Assembly: GCF_021390715.1 (NCBI RefSeq)
Contig: NZ_JAJGWT010000004.1
Span: 62,306 to 126,305 of the forward strand
Direction: 5' to 3'
DNA: 64,000 bases
From: Tenacibaculum piscium
Lineage (GTDB): Bacteria > Bacteroidota > Bacteroidia > Flavobacteriales > Flavobacteriaceae
The position numbers and the translations under genes are program-made. The notes under the pieces are model-generated. The model had not been told where the DNA came from, ran no database searches, and saw only the letters and a program-made list of their open reading frames with translations. Positions 29,506-38,685 of this stretch are shown piece by piece; within the stretch, counting starts at the first letter, position 1; each line of letters begins with the position of its first letter.

Positions 29506-29538
29506 AGACCTCACAGGTTTTTAAAACCTGTGAGGTCT
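29506..29538. repeat. Perfect 16-bp-arm palindrome (REP-like, possible terminator)
   Basis: AGACCTCACAGGTTTT and its exact reverse complement AAAACCTGTGAGGTCT flank one T. It sits between convergent mutS2 and a small gene, where it may end transcription in both directions. It lacks a long T-run, and the arm sequence resembles a palindrome I recall as widely repeated in Bacteroidetes genomes, so it may be a repeat. Confidence 0.7.
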
Positions 29539-29557
29539 TAATGTAAAATCTTGAAAA

Positions 29558-29782
29558 TTACTCTAAACCTTCCATTTCTTTATCATAAAACTCGCCTGCT
29601 TTGTCCATTAAATCGGCAAGTTCTGTTGTTATATCTTCTTCCATTTCTCCCGATAAATCTTCAAACCACTCTACTTCATCATCTTTTAAATTGATTAAAA
29701 AACGTGGATATTCCGTATGTAATACGAAAACGTCTTCGGGGTGATTGCTGTTATCTGCTAATAAAAATTTAGGTAATTCCAT
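29558..29782 (-). CDS. Small acidic conserved protein
   Basis: A 74-residue acidic protein, MELPKFLLADNSNHPEDVFVLHTEYPRF..., with a C-terminus of mostly Glu, Asp and Leu (EEDITTELADLMDKAGEFYDKEMEGLE). No signal peptide, membrane segment or catalytic motif can be seen. The opening looks like a short beta-rich fold followed by a helix. I recall similar short proteins in Flavobacteria but no function. It starts 21 bases after the MATE transporter gene stop and probably shares its transcript. Confidence 0.7.
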   Translation of the reverse strand: MELPKFLLADNSNHPEDVFVLHTEYPRFLINLKDDEVEWFEDLSGEMEEDITTELADLMDKAGEFYDKEMEGLE

Positions 29783-29803
29783 AAAAAATGTAGTATTAAT
29801 ATT

Positions 29804-31198
29804 TTATTTATTCCCTGTAATTTCGGGATTTTCTTTAATTAATTTTAATGATAATCTATTAAATCGAATAAATAATAAAATAGATGCCGTAGTTAATCCT
29901 GCTAATAATCCTAACCAAATTCCAAAACTTCCGTAGGTTTCTGCTGTTCCTAAAAAATAACTAATCGGAAAACCAATAACCCAATACGATATAAAGGTAA
30001 TTAATGTTGGAATTTTAACATCTTGCAAACCTCGCAAAGCACCTAAAACAACAACTTGAATACTGTCAGATATTTGAAAAATTGCCGCAGCTATCAATAA
30101 GTTTGCCGCAGTTTTCATTACTTCCATATTGTCGGCATAATTTTCAGCATCGCTTAAATCAATATATAAATTAGGAAGCGATTTATGAAATAAATAAAAT
30201 AAAGTTGCAAATCCGATTGCCAAAAGAATCCCTAATAAAAAAATAGAAAAAGCAATTCTTCTTAAATCTATAAATTTATTCAAACCTTTTTGATTTCCTA
30301 CCCGAATCATCGAAGCAACGCTTAATCCCATCGCAACCATGAAAGTCATCGAAGATAAATTTAACGCAATTTGATTTGCCGCTTGTGCATTTCTTCCCAA
30401 TAATCCACTCAACCAAATCGCAGCAGTGAAAATACCAACTTCAAAAAACATTTGCATCGCACTTGGTGTTCCTAAATTAATAATCCTTTGAAGCATTAAT
30501 TTATCCAATACAAAAAATTTAATATTCGTAACCAATGCTCTCGAACGCTCTTTTTGAGTTAGCATCCACCAAAGGTGTAAAACCATCACAAAACGAGAAA
30601 GTAACGTTCCGTAAGCCGCTCCAACAATTCCCATTTCTGGAAAACCAAACTTCCCGAAAATTAATAAATAATTTAAAAGTACGTTTAAAACATTTCCTAA
30701 AATAGTAGCATACATCGGATAGCGAGTCATCGATAAACCATCGCTAAATTGCTTAAATGCCTGAAAAATAATCATCGGAATTAAAGAAAATGCCACCAAA
30801 TCTAAATAAGGAATCGCCAAAGCAACAACCTCAGTAGGCTGTTTCATTAAATACATTAACGGCTTTGAAAAGAATAATAATAAAAACATTAAAATTCCAA
30901 TGACAGTACATAAAAACAACCCATGTTTAAAAGTTGATTTTGCTTCTTTAAAATTATTAGAAGAATCTGCCTCAGCTATTAAAGGCGTAATCGCTGTCGA
31001 AAATCCAATTCCTAATGACATGGCAATAAACATAAAACTATTTCCCAAAGAAACCGCTGCCAATTCTGCTGTTCCTAATTGACCAACCATGATATTATCG
31101 ACAAAACTAACAAAAGTATGCCCTAACATTCCGAGCATTACAGGAGCCGCTAGTTGCCAATTATATTTAAATTCTGATGTATATTGTTGTAAATTCAA
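29804..31198 (-). CDS. MATE-family multidrug efflux transporter
   Basis: A 464-residue inner-membrane protein with about 12 hydrophobic helices in two halves, as in NorM-type MATE exporters that use sodium or proton gradients to expel cationic drugs. It begins with a short polar N-terminus and the conserved LAAPVMLGMLGHTFVSFVDNIMVGQLGTAELAAVSLGNS in pieces (PVMLGML, VDNIMVGQLG, AAVSLGNS). The second half starts with LGTPSAMQMFFEVGIF. The acidic residue in VDNIMVG is the usual ion or drug site. Substrate is unknown. It leads a two-gene unit with the small acidic protein. Confidence 0.92.
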   Translation of the reverse strand: MNLQQYTSEFKYNWQLAAPVMLGMLGHTFVSFVDNIMVGQLGTAELAAVSLGNSFMFIAMSLGIGFSTAITPLIAEADSSNNFKEAKSTFKHGLFLCTVIGILMFLLLFFSKPLMYLMKQPTEVVALAIPYLDLVAFSLIPMIIFQAFKQFSDGLSMTRYPMYATILGNVLNVLLNYLLIFGKFGFPEMGIVGAAYGTLLSRFVMVLHLWWMLTQKERSRALVTNIKFFVLDKLMLQRIINLGTPSAMQMFFEVGIFTAAIWLSGLLGRNAQAANQIALNLSSMTFMVAMGLSVASMIRVGNQKGLNKFIDLRRIAFSIFLLGILLAIGFATLFYLFHKSLPNLYIDLSDAENYADNMEVMKTAANLLIAAAIFQISDSIQVVVLGALRGLQDVKIPTLITFISYWVIGFPISYFLGTAETYGSFGIWLGLLAGLTTASILLFIRFNRLSLKLIKENPEITGNK

Positions 31199-31279
31199 AG
31201 CGTATATTATATCAAAGCGCGAAGATAACTTTTTTAATACGCTAGGTCTTTATCTTCTTCATTTTTTAATTAATTTAAT

Positions 31280-31287
31280 TATCTTTG
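31280..31287 (+). promoter_or_regulatory. Bacteroidetes-type -7 box for tpx (TATCTTTG)
   Basis: TATCTTTG fits TAnnTTTG and lies 34 bases before the tpx ATG, heading the tpx to ribB gene series. Confidence 0.6.
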
Positions 31288-31321
31288 TTTTTTATAAAAC
31301 ATACCGAAAAAAATACACAAA

Positions 31322-31819
31322 ATGGCTTCAATAACATTACAAGGAAACGCAATAGACACTATCGGAAATTTACCAGAAGTTGGTAGTAAAGCAACTGATT
31401 TCGCTTTAGTAGCTACCGATTTATCAATTAAAAAATTAGCAGATTTCTCGGGAAGCCGATTAATTTTAAACATTTTCCCTAGTGTTGATACAGGAACCTG
31501 TGCAACATCTGTAAGAGAATTTAATGAAAAAGTTGCCAACTTAGAAAACACTAAAGTTTTATGTATTTCTAGAGATTTACCTTTTGCTCAAGGTCGTTTT
31601 TGTGGCGCTGAAGGAATTGAAAACGTGGTTATGTTATCTGATTTTTCAACAGGAAATTTTGGAAAAAATTACGGTTTAGAGATTAAAAATGGTCCTTTAG
31701 CAGGTTTACATTCTCGTGCTATCGTTATTATTGACGAAAACGGAACAATTACCCATACCGAGCAAGTAAGCGAAATTGCTGATGAACCAAATTATCAAGC
31801 TGCTTTAAGCGCCTTATAA
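31322..31819 (+). CDS. tpx: Thiol peroxidase
   Basis: Tpx is an atypical 2-Cys peroxiredoxin that reduces hydrogen and alkyl peroxides with electrons from thioredoxin. The 165-residue protein has the peroxidatic Cys60 in PSVDTGTCATSVREFN and the resolving Cys94 in DLPFAQGRFCGAEG, spaced as in E. coli (61/95). Arg in SRDLPF completes the active site. No signal peptide, so cytosolic, unlike the periplasmic description sometimes given. The dgkA-like gene begins six bases after the stop, indicating co-transcription, and tpx has its own -7 box at 31280-31287. Confidence 0.97.
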   Translation: MASITLQGNAIDTIGNLPEVGSKATDFALVATDLSIKKLADFSGSRLILNIFPSVDTGTCATSVREFNEKVANLENTKVLCISRDLPFAQGRFCGAEGIENVVMLSDFSTGNFGKNYGLEIKNGPLAGLHSRAIVIIDENGTITHTEQVSEIADEPNYQAALSAL

Positions 31820-31825
31820 TATTAT

Positions 31826-32206
31826 ATGAAAAACCCAAATGATGGCTTTATAAAAGGAAGATTACGTAGTGTAACCTTTGCCTTTAAAGGAATGTGGCTT
31901 CTAATTACTACGGAAGATAGTATTAAAACACAGCTTTTTTTTGGCTTTTTAGCAACTTGTTTGGGCTGGTATTTTAACATATCGATAACACAATGGTTAA
32001 TTCAATGTTTGATTATCGGTGTTGTTTTAGTAGCAGAGGCTTTAAATACAGCTGTTGAAAAAATAGCTGACTTTATACATCCTGAGTATCATGAAAAAAT
32101 AGGATTCATAAAAGATATTGCCGCAGGAGCTCCAGCTTTTGCGGCACTAACTTCCTTGATTATTGCTGGAATAATCTACCTTCCTAAAATAATAGCTATA
32201 TTGTAG
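31826..32206 (+). CDS. Diacylglycerol/undecaprenol kinase family protein
   Basis: A 126-residue inner-membrane kinase of the DgkA family, which phosphorylates diacylglycerol (Gram-negative type) or undecaprenol (Gram-positive type). The catalytic helix has AEALNTAVEKIADFIHPEYHEKIGFIKDIAAGA, with the conserved E-x-x-N-T-A-x-E and the later D-x-A-A-G-A motif. Three hydrophobic helices are visible. The N-terminus (FIKGRLRSVTFAFKGMWLLITTEDSIK) is soluble-facing and typical. Which lipid it uses cannot be told from sequence. It is cotranscribed with tpx and, 27 bases on, ftsK. Confidence 0.9.
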   Translation: MKNPNDGFIKGRLRSVTFAFKGMWLLITTEDSIKTQLFFGFLATCLGWYFNISITQWLIQCLIIGVVLVAEALNTAVEKIADFIHPEYHEKIGFIKDIAAGAPAFAALTSLIIAGIIYLPKIIAIL

Positions 32207-32233
32207 CTTTCAATTTATTTCTAACATAAATAC

Positions 32234-35134
32234 ATGGCAAAAAGAAAGATACCGACACTAAAGAATCAATCTAAAATTAATTTTTTTAGAACTAAACTTG
32301 CTTCTTTTTTCTCGAAAAAACAAAACGTAACTATTTTAGGCGCTTTTTTAGTGCTTTTTTCGATATTCTTAATCGTTGCTTTTATTTCCTTTTTCTTCTC
32401 TTGGCAAGAAGATCAAAGCACGTTATCAGAATTTTCCGATAAAACAATTGTTACCAAAAATTTATTAGGAAAAATAGGCGCTATTTTAAGTAATTTTTTT
32501 ATTTATAAAGGCTTTGGTTTAGGTGCTTTTCTGATACCTGTCGCTCTGTTTTTTACAGGAGCTCGAATTTTATTACAAACCAATTTAAGGAAAATAATAA
32601 CCTCTTGGAATTGGTCGTTATTAATCATGTTATGGATTGCAATTACCTTAGGTTTTTCAGCACCTAAAAACGCCATTTTACCTGGAATTATAGGCTTTGA
32701 ATTAAATGCTTATTTTCAAACATTTTTAGGAAAAACAGGCGTTATTATTTTACTGTTTTTTTGGTTGATTGCCTATCTAATTATCAGATTTAAAATTACA
32801 CCTGAAAAAATTAATCAGAAAATAAAAATAGTTCAAGAAAATCAACTTAAAAAGAACGAACTAAAAGAAAATTTAAGAAACGAAAGTTTAAACAACCAAA
32901 ACTTTAAAACCAACCAACCAACTACTGCCGAAAATAGGAACATCATAATTGATGAAACCATCGAAAAAAGACAAGAAAGACAAGAAACAAGTACTCAAAC
33001 ACCGATTCCTAATTTTGAAGCACCCGTTGAACACAACAATAATATACCAGAAAATACCGCTGAAAATATTATTGAAAATACTGCTGAAGTAAAAATATCA
33101 ACACAAAAAATTGAAGCATCAGTAGATAGAAATTCCGAAAATGAAGCGTTAATAAATGAATATTTAGTTGATAGAGCATCAGTTAATGAAGCGTTAGAAG
33201 ATACACCTATTACTGTTGATTTTCCTATTGAAGAACCTTCTTATGAAGAAACTCCAACAGAAATTGTAAAAGAAAACCCAACAGAAACCATAAGCAAAAT
33301 ACCTGAAATATCTGAAGAAACTTTAGATGAACCTTTGATTCCTGAAAATAAAAGTAATGAAATCAACGAAAAAAACATAGTACCATCAGAAGAAAAAACC
33401 GTTGAAAAAGAAACTGAAAAACAATCCGAAACACAAAAAATAACACCTGAAATAACCGCAGAAAAAACACAACCTGAAACAGTAAAAACAATATCAGAAA
33501 TACCTAACGATACTCCTAAAATTGAAGTTCCTGAAGAAACAATAAAAGAAATTAAAGTTGCTGTTGAACAAAATTCTGAAGAAAAAAGTGTTACTGAAAA
33601 CTTATCAGACCAATTGGTAAACGATTTTGGTGAGTTTGATCCAACCTTAGATTTAGGACATTTTAAATTTCCTGACTTTAATTTGTTAAAAGAATATAAC
33701 GAAGTTATTTCTATAGATCCCGAAGAATTAGAAGCCAATAAAAAACGAATCGTAACCACGCTTCAAAACTATAAAATTGGAATTTCTGAAATTAAAGCAA
33801 CCGTAGGACCTACCATTACTTTATATGAAATTGTACCAAATGCAGGAGTTCGAATTTCGAAAATTAAAAATTTAGAAGACGATATTGCCCTTTCGCTATC
33901 GGCTTTAGGAATCCGAATTATTGCTCCAATTCCTGGAAAAGGAACTATTGGTATTGAAGTTCCTAATAAAAAATCGACTATTGTTTCTATGCATTCTGCT
34001 ATTTCTTCAAAGAAATTTCAAGAAAGTGAAATGGAACTCCCAATTGCTTTAGGAAAAACTATTTCCAACGAAACACTTGTGGTTGATTTAGCTAAAATGC
34101 CTCACTTATTAATGGCTGGTGCAACAGGACAAGGAAAATCAGTTGGATTAAACGCCGTATTAACATCTCTTTTATATAAAAAACATCCTGCGGAAGTAAA
34201 GTTCGTTTTGGTCGATCCGAAGAAAGTAGAATTGACATTATTTAATAAAATTGAACGTCATTATTTAGCAAAATTACCCGATTCAGAAGAAGCAATTATT
34301 ACCGATACCACCAAAGTTGTACATACCTTAAATTCACTTTGTATGGAAATGGATGCTCGTTACGACTTGCTTAAAAATGCCATGGTTCGTAATATTAAAG
34401 AGTATAATGTAAAGTTTAAAGCTCGAAAATTAAACCCTGAAAATGGGCATAAATTTTTACCGTATATCGTATTGGTAATTGATGAATTTGCCGATTTAAT
34501 TATGACCGCTGGTAAAGAAGTAGAAACGCCAATTGCCCGTTTAGCACAATTAGCACGTGCCATTGGAATTCATTTAATTGTAGCGACACAAAGACCTTCT
34601 GTAAACGTAATTACAGGAATTATTAAAGCCAATTTCCCTGCTAGAATCGCCTTTAGAGTAACTTCTAAAATAGATTCAAGAACTATTTTAGATGCTCCTG
34701 GAGCCGATCAATTAATTGGTCGTGGAGATATGCTGTATTCTGGAGGAAATAATTTAATTCGTATTCAATGTGCTTTTGTCGACACGCCTGAAGTAGAAAA
34801 AATAACCGACTTTATTGGCTCGCAACGCGCATATCCTGAAGCATATTTATTACCAGAATATGTTGGCGAAGAAACTGGCACAAATCTTGATAGCAATATT
34901 GATGATAGAGATAAATTATTTAAAACTGCGGCGGAAGTTATTATTACCGCACAACAAGGTTCGGCATCTTTATTGCAACGAAAGTTGAAATTAGGATACA
35001 ATAGAGCAGGTCGAATTATTGACCAATTAGAAGCCGCTGGTATTGTAGGTCCTTTTGAAGGAAGTAAAGCAAGAAAGGTTTTAATTCCTGATTTTATCGC
35101 ACTAGAAAAATTATTAGAAGACGAAATAAAATAA
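32234..35134 (+). CDS. ftsK: DNA translocase FtsK/SpoIIIE
   Basis: FtsK is anchored at the division septum and pumps chromosomal DNA to help separate the daughter chromosomes. The 966-residue protein has four N-terminal transmembrane helices (about 30-185), a long low-complexity linker of Glu, Thr, Pro and Asn (about 190-465), and the motor domain with Walker A GATGQGKS (629-636), LVDPKKVELTLF, Walker B IVLVIDEFADLIM, THE RecA-like ATQRPSVNVITG, and a C-terminal gamma winged helix (QRKLKLGYNRAGRIIDQLE) that reads KOPS-type polar sequences in other bacteria. The linker is of variable composition and should not be over-read. lolA-like follows after 101 bases. Confidence 0.97.
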   Translation: MAKRKIPTLKNQSKINFFRTKLASFFSKKQNVTILGAFLVLFSIFLIVAFISFFFSWQEDQSTLSEFSDKTIVTKNLLGKIGAILSNFFIYKGFGLGAFLIPVALFFTGARILLQTNLRKIITSWNWSLLIMLWIAITLGFSAPKNAILPGIIGFELNAYFQTFLGKTGVIILLFFWLIAYLIIRFKITPEKINQKIKIVQENQLKKNELKENLRNESLNNQNFKTNQPTTAENRNIIIDETIEKRQERQETSTQTPIPNFEAPVEHNNNIPENTAENIIENTAEVKISTQKIEASVDRNSENEALINEYLVDRASVNEALEDTPITVDFPIEEPSYEETPTEIVKENPTETISKIPEISEETLDEPLIPENKSNEINEKNIVPSEEKTVEKETEKQSETQKITPEITAEKTQPETVKTISEIPNDTPKIEVPEETIKEIKVAVEQNSEEKSVTENLSDQLVNDFGEFDPTLDLGHFKFPDFNLLKEYNEVISIDPEELEANKKRIVTTLQNYKIGISEIKATVGPTITLYEIVPNAGVRISKIKNLEDDIALSLSALGIRIIAPIPGKGTIGIEVPNKKSTIVSMHSAISSKKFQESEMELPIALGKTISNETLVVDLAKMPHLLMAGATGQGKSVGLNAVLTSLLYKKHPAEVKFVLVDPKKVELTLFNKIERHYLAKLPDSEEAIITDTTKVVHTLNSLCMEMDARYDLLKNAMVRNIKEYNVKFKARKLNPENGHKFLPYIVLVIDEFADLIMTAGKEVETPIARLAQLARAIGIHLIVATQRPSVNVITGIIKANFPARIAFRVTSKIDSRTILDAPGADQLIGRGDMLYSGGNNLIRIQCAFVDTPEVEKITDFIGSQRAYPEAYLLPEYVGEETGTNLDSNIDDRDKLFKTAAEVIITAQQGSASLLQRKLKLGYNRAGRIIDQLEAAGIVGPFEGSKARKVLIPDFIALEKLLEDEIK

Positions 35135-35235
35135 CGATTTCTAAAGTATTAAAAGTGTACCTAATAATCAAGAATTATAACGCATACTTATAAAAATACT
35201 CCTGTTATAGAACAGGAAAAATTAAATATACATAC

Positions 35236-35886
35236 ATGAGAAAATTAGCATTAATAGGAATTGCATTATTTATAAGTTTTAACACAATCGGTCAAAATAC
35301 CTCTTCTCAAGCTAAAGAATTATTAGACCAAGTAGCCAACAAAATGGGTGCTTATTCCAATATGTTTATCGATTTTAATTCTTCTTTAATCAACAAAGAA
35401 GCAGGAATTACAAATGATACCCCTATCCGTGGCGAAATTAAACTCGCTGGTGAAAAATATAACCTAAACTATCTGGGTAATAATTTTATTTTTGATGGAA
35501 ATAAACTTGTGGTTATCAATCAGGATGAAAAAGAAATAACCATTTCTGATAGCGATTTAGAAGATGATGGCTTTATTTATCCTTCTAAATTATTGACATT
35601 CTATAAGAAAGGCTATACTTTTTCGATGGGAAAATTAAAGAATAATAACGGACGAAAAGTCCAATTTGTAGATTTATTTCCAATAGATAGTAATTCTGAT
35701 ATTGTAAAAGTAATGCTTGGTATCGATGCTAAAACAAAACATATTTATAAGTTAATTCAAATAGGTTCAAACGGTGCTGAAACAACTTTTACTATCGTAA
35801 AATTTAAAAGTAATCAACCTATTTCAAGTAATTTATTTTCATTTGACAAACAAAAATATTTAAAACAAGGTTATTTTATAGACTAA
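35236..35886 (+). CDS. Outer-membrane lipoprotein carrier LolA-like protein
   Basis: A 216-residue periplasmic protein of the LolA fold, which carries lipoproteins from the LolCDE complex to the outer membrane. The signal peptide is about residues 1-20 (MRKLALIGIALFISFNTIGQ). The body, AKELLDQVANKMGAYSNMFIDFNSS followed by IRGEIKLAGEKYNLNYLGNNFIFDGNKLVVINQDEKEITI in pieces, has the half-barrel strand pattern of LolA. It is divergent from E. coli LolA, and the classical LolB partner is absent from Bacteroidetes, so the transfer route at the outer membrane is unclear. It is followed by an LPS-export permease gene and preceded by ftsK. Confidence 0.85.
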   Translation: MRKLALIGIALFISFNTIGQNTSSQAKELLDQVANKMGAYSNMFIDFNSSLINKEAGITNDTPIRGEIKLAGEKYNLNYLGNNFIFDGNKLVVINQDEKEITISDSDLEDDGFIYPSKLLTFYKKGYTFSMGKLKNNNGRKVQFVDLFPIDSNSDIVKVMLGIDAKTKHIYKLIQIGSNGAETTFTIVKFKSNQPISSNLFSFDKQKYLKQGYFID

Positions 35887-35950
35887 TTAAAATAAATAAA
35901 ATTGATGTTCAATTATAAAAACATCACTAAATATTATATTTAATAGTACG

Positions 35951-35989
35951 TTTTGTGAATAAATAAAATTTATTCACAAAACTTTTTTT
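35951..35989 (+). terminator. Intrinsic terminator after the lolA-like gene
   Basis: GTTTTGTGAATAAAT / ATTTATTCACAAAAC hairpin followed by a run of seven Ts. It stands between lolA-like and the permease gene. Confidence 0.75.
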
Positions 35990-36009
35990 ATTTACACCAC
36001 TAACCTACT

Positions 36010-36018
36010 TACCTTTGC
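36010..36018 (+). promoter_or_regulatory. Bacteroidetes-type -7 box before the lptF/G-like gene (TACCTTTGC)
   Basis: TACCTTTGC matches TAnnTTTG and ends four bases before the GTG start codon at 36023, implying a transcript with little or no leader. Confidence 0.6.
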
Positions 36019-36022
36019 TTCT

Positions 36023-37474
36023 GTGAAAACATTAGACAAATATATTTTAAAAAGCTTCTTACAGCCTTTTTTAGCAACTTTCTTAATCATACTATTTGTA
36101 TTGGTAATGCAGGCTTTATGGCTTGCTTTTGATAGTTTTGCAGGAAAAGGAATTAGTATCGGAATTATCTTAAAATTCCTTTGGTATACGACATTACTTG
36201 TTACGCCACAGGCGCTACCTATCGGAGTTTTACTCTCCTCTATTATGACGCTTGGAAGTTTATCCGAAAATTATGAATTTGCTGCGACCAAATCAGCAGG
36301 AATTTCATTGCCTAGAATGGTACGTCCTTTGGTTATTTTAACACTCTTTTTAAGTGGATTAAATTTTCTGTTTTTAAACAATGTGTATCCGTACGCAATG
36401 TTAAAACAACTAAATATGCGCGTAAACATCAAAAAGAAACAACCCGCTATCGCCTTAGTTGCAGGAAGTTTTAATACTGAATTACCCAATTTTCAAATTA
36501 AATTTGATGAAAAATACGGTGAAAAAGAAAATCTGTTAAAAAATGTAATGATTTATGATTTATCGGCTAAAAAAGGAAATAATAAAATTATCACCGCTAA
36601 AAAAGGAGAAATTTTATCCGAAGAAGGTAGCCGATATATGACCCTTGTTTTAGAAGATGGCTACTATTTTGAACATCATGTTCGAAATGGCGCACCTCTT
36701 AAAGAACGTCAAAAAATGCCCGCCTCACAAGCCTCTTTTGATGAATATACTATTAATATTGATATTTCATCATTAAGCGGTGGAAACTTAGAAGAAGAAC
36801 GATACAAGACTCAATACAATATGCTGAGCATCAATCAACTAAAAGACACTATTCCTACATTAAAAGTTAATTATGATGCTTTTATTGCTAGTAGAGCCAA
36901 AAATTTATTTTTAAGCCTCGATATAAAAGATTTACACGCATATCCTGATTCTTTAGTAAATAAAAAAGTAGCTAAAAATGTGCTTGATAATTTCAATCTT
37001 ATTGAACAACAAAATATCTTAAATGGTGCTAGTTCCAAAATTGAACGCAGTATCAATAATCATGATTCGAATAAAGAAACCTTAAAAAGAAAACGAAAAT
37101 ACTTAAATTTATACGATATCGAATTTTATAATCGAGTTGCCTTTTCACTTTCTTGTTTATTGTTATTTTTTATAGGTGCACCTTTAGGTTCTATCATCAG
37201 AAAAGGTGGTATGGGATTGCCAATGATTTTAGCAATTGCTATTTATGTTCTCTATTTTTTCACCAACACTTTTGGGAGAAATCTTGCAGAAGAAAGCTCA
37301 CTAACTGCTATCACAGGTTCTTGGCTAAGTGTATTTTTAATGCTACCTTTGGCTATCATATTAACAATTAGAGCCAGTAAAGATAAAGGTTTATTTGACT
37401 TTAAAAGTTTTATTCTTATCCCGATTAGTAACTTATTTAAAAACATATTCTCTAAAAAAGAGAAAACAACATAA
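36023..37474 (+). CDS. LptF/LptG-family LPS export permease
   Basis: A 483-residue inner-membrane permease of the YjgP/YjgQ family, part of the LptB2FG ABC exporter that extracts lipopolysaccharide. It starts MKTLDKYILKSFLQPFLATFLIILFVL with three helices near the N-terminus (about 15-130), a long periplasmic beta-jellyroll (about 135-360) and three C-terminal helices (NRVAFSLSCLLLFFIGAPLGSIIRKGGMGLP, a family signature). The start is GTG at 36023, four bases after the -7 box. LptF and LptG are hard to tell apart by sequence alone. ribB follows after two bases, so they share a transcript. Confidence 0.9.
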   Translation: MKTLDKYILKSFLQPFLATFLIILFVLVMQALWLAFDSFAGKGISIGIILKFLWYTTLLVTPQALPIGVLLSSIMTLGSLSENYEFAATKSAGISLPRMVRPLVILTLFLSGLNFLFLNNVYPYAMLKQLNMRVNIKKKQPAIALVAGSFNTELPNFQIKFDEKYGEKENLLKNVMIYDLSAKKGNNKIITAKKGEILSEEGSRYMTLVLEDGYYFEHHVRNGAPLKERQKMPASQASFDEYTINIDISSLSGGNLEEERYKTQYNMLSINQLKDTIPTLKVNYDAFIASRAKNLFLSLDIKDLHAYPDSLVNKKVAKNVLDNFNLIEQQNILNGASSKIERSINNHDSNKETLKRKRKYLNLYDIEFYNRVAFSLSCLLLFFIGAPLGSIIRKGGMGLPMILAIAIYVLYFFTNTFGRNLAEESSLTAITGSWLSVFLMLPLAIILTIRASKDKGLFDFKSFILIPISNLFKNIFSKKEKTT

Positions 37475-37476
37475 AA

Positions 37477-38628
37477 ATGACAACACAAACATCCACTAAA
37501 ACCAGCAAAGTTGAATTAAATTCTATTGAAGAAGCGATTCAAGATATTAAAGATGGAAAAGTAATTATTGTCGTAGATGATGAAGACCGTGAGAATGAAG
37601 GCGATTTTTTAGCAGCGGCAGACAAAGTAACTCCAGAGATGATTAATTTTATGGCAACCCACGGTAGAGGCTTAATTTGTACGCCACTTACCGAGAATCG
37701 TTGTGATGAATTATCATTAAATATGATGGTTCATAATAATACCGACCCGATGGAAACTGGTTTTACGGTTTCGGTAGATTTACGAGGAAAAGGCGTAACC
37801 ACAGGTATTTCTGCTGCCGATAGAGCCCTTACTATACAAGCGTTAATCAACCCAGAAACAAAACCTTTTGACCTTGCGCGTCCTGGTCATATTTTTCCTT
37901 TAAGAGCCAAAAACGGTGGTGTTTTAAGAAGAACAGGACATACCGAAGCAGCTGTTGATTTTGCTCGTTTAGCAGGATTACAACCCGCAGGAGTTATTGT
38001 TGAAATAATGAATGAAGATGGTACAATGGCACGTTTACCAGAGCTTTTAAAAGTTGCCAAAAAGTTCGATTTAAAAATCGTTTCTATTGAAGATTTAGTA
38101 GCCTACAGAATGGAACATGATTCTTTAATTGAGAAAAAAGAAGATTTTGATATTCAAACCCGTTTTGGTGATTTTCGTTTAAGAGCCTACGAACAAACTA
38201 CGAATAATCAAATACATATCGCTTTAACAAAAGGAACTTGGAACCATAATGAACCTGTTTTAACACGTATAAATTCTACCTTAATTAATAACGATATTCT
38301 TGGTACACTAACCAGTAATGCCGATAAAAAGTTAGATCAAATGTTCAAGCTTGTAAACGACCAAGGAAAAGGAGCTATTTTATTTATCAATCAGCAGAGT
38401 CAAGCGCTAAACTTACTCAAAAGATTGAATTTATTACAAGAAAATCAAGCGAATGGAGAAATGAAAGCTCCTAAAGTTATCATGGATTCTAAAGATTTTG
38501 GTATCGGAGCGCAAATATTACACGATTTAAAAATTCATAAATTACGCTTAGTTTCTAACAGCCAACAAACCAAACGTGTCGGTATTATCGGATATGGTTT
38601 GGAAATTGTTGATTATGTAAATTATTAA
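37477..38628 (+). CDS. ribB: 3,4-dihydroxy-2-butanone 4-phosphate synthase with degenerate GTP cyclohydrolase II domain
   Basis: RibB converts ribulose 5-phosphate to the four-carbon unit of riboflavin. Residues about 10-215 carry [20 protein letters not shown] (acidic metal-binding EDRENEGD) and [26 protein letters not shown], all required for activity. The C-terminal 170 residues align with GTP cyclohydrolase II of RibBA ([20 protein letters not shown] for [21 protein letters not shown]), but every zinc Cys is missing, so that activity should be lost. This degenerate state is known in Bacteroidetes, where a separate RibA does the GTP step; I cannot check that here. Confidence 0.9.
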   Translation: MTTQTSTKTSKVELNSIEEAIQDIKDGKVIIVVDDEDRENEGDFLAAADKVTPEMINFMATHGRGLICTPLTENRCDELSLNMMVHNNTDPMETGFTVSVDLRGKGVTTGISAADRALTIQALINPETKPFDLARPGHIFPLRAKNGGVLRRTGHTEAAVDFARLAGLQPAGVIVEIMNEDGTMARLPELLKVAKKFDLKIVSIEDLVAYRMEHDSLIEKKEDFDIQTRFGDFRLRAYEQTTNNQIHIALTKGTWNHNEPVLTRINSTLINNDILGTLTSNADKKLDQMFKLVNDQGKGAILFINQQSQALNLLKRLNLLQENQANGEMKAPKVIMDSKDFGIGAQILHDLKIHKLRLVSNSQQTKRVGIIGYGLEIVDYVNY

Positions 38629-38645
38629 AAACTTATTTTATAAGA

Positions 38646-38680
38646 TAAAAAAGGAAGCTTTAAATAGCTTCCTTTTTTTT
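38646..38680 (+). terminator. Intrinsic terminator of ribB
   Basis: AAAAAAGGAAGCT / AGCTTCCTTTTTTTT hairpin 17 bases after the ribB stop. Confidence 0.85.
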
Positions 38681-38685
38681 ATTTT

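Noticed and set aside
33241..33759. A 172-residue antisense frame opposite the ftsK linker
   Set aside because: It is Ser/Val-rich, the mirror of a Glu/Asn/Thr-rich low-complexity coding region; no start context or motif supports a real gene.
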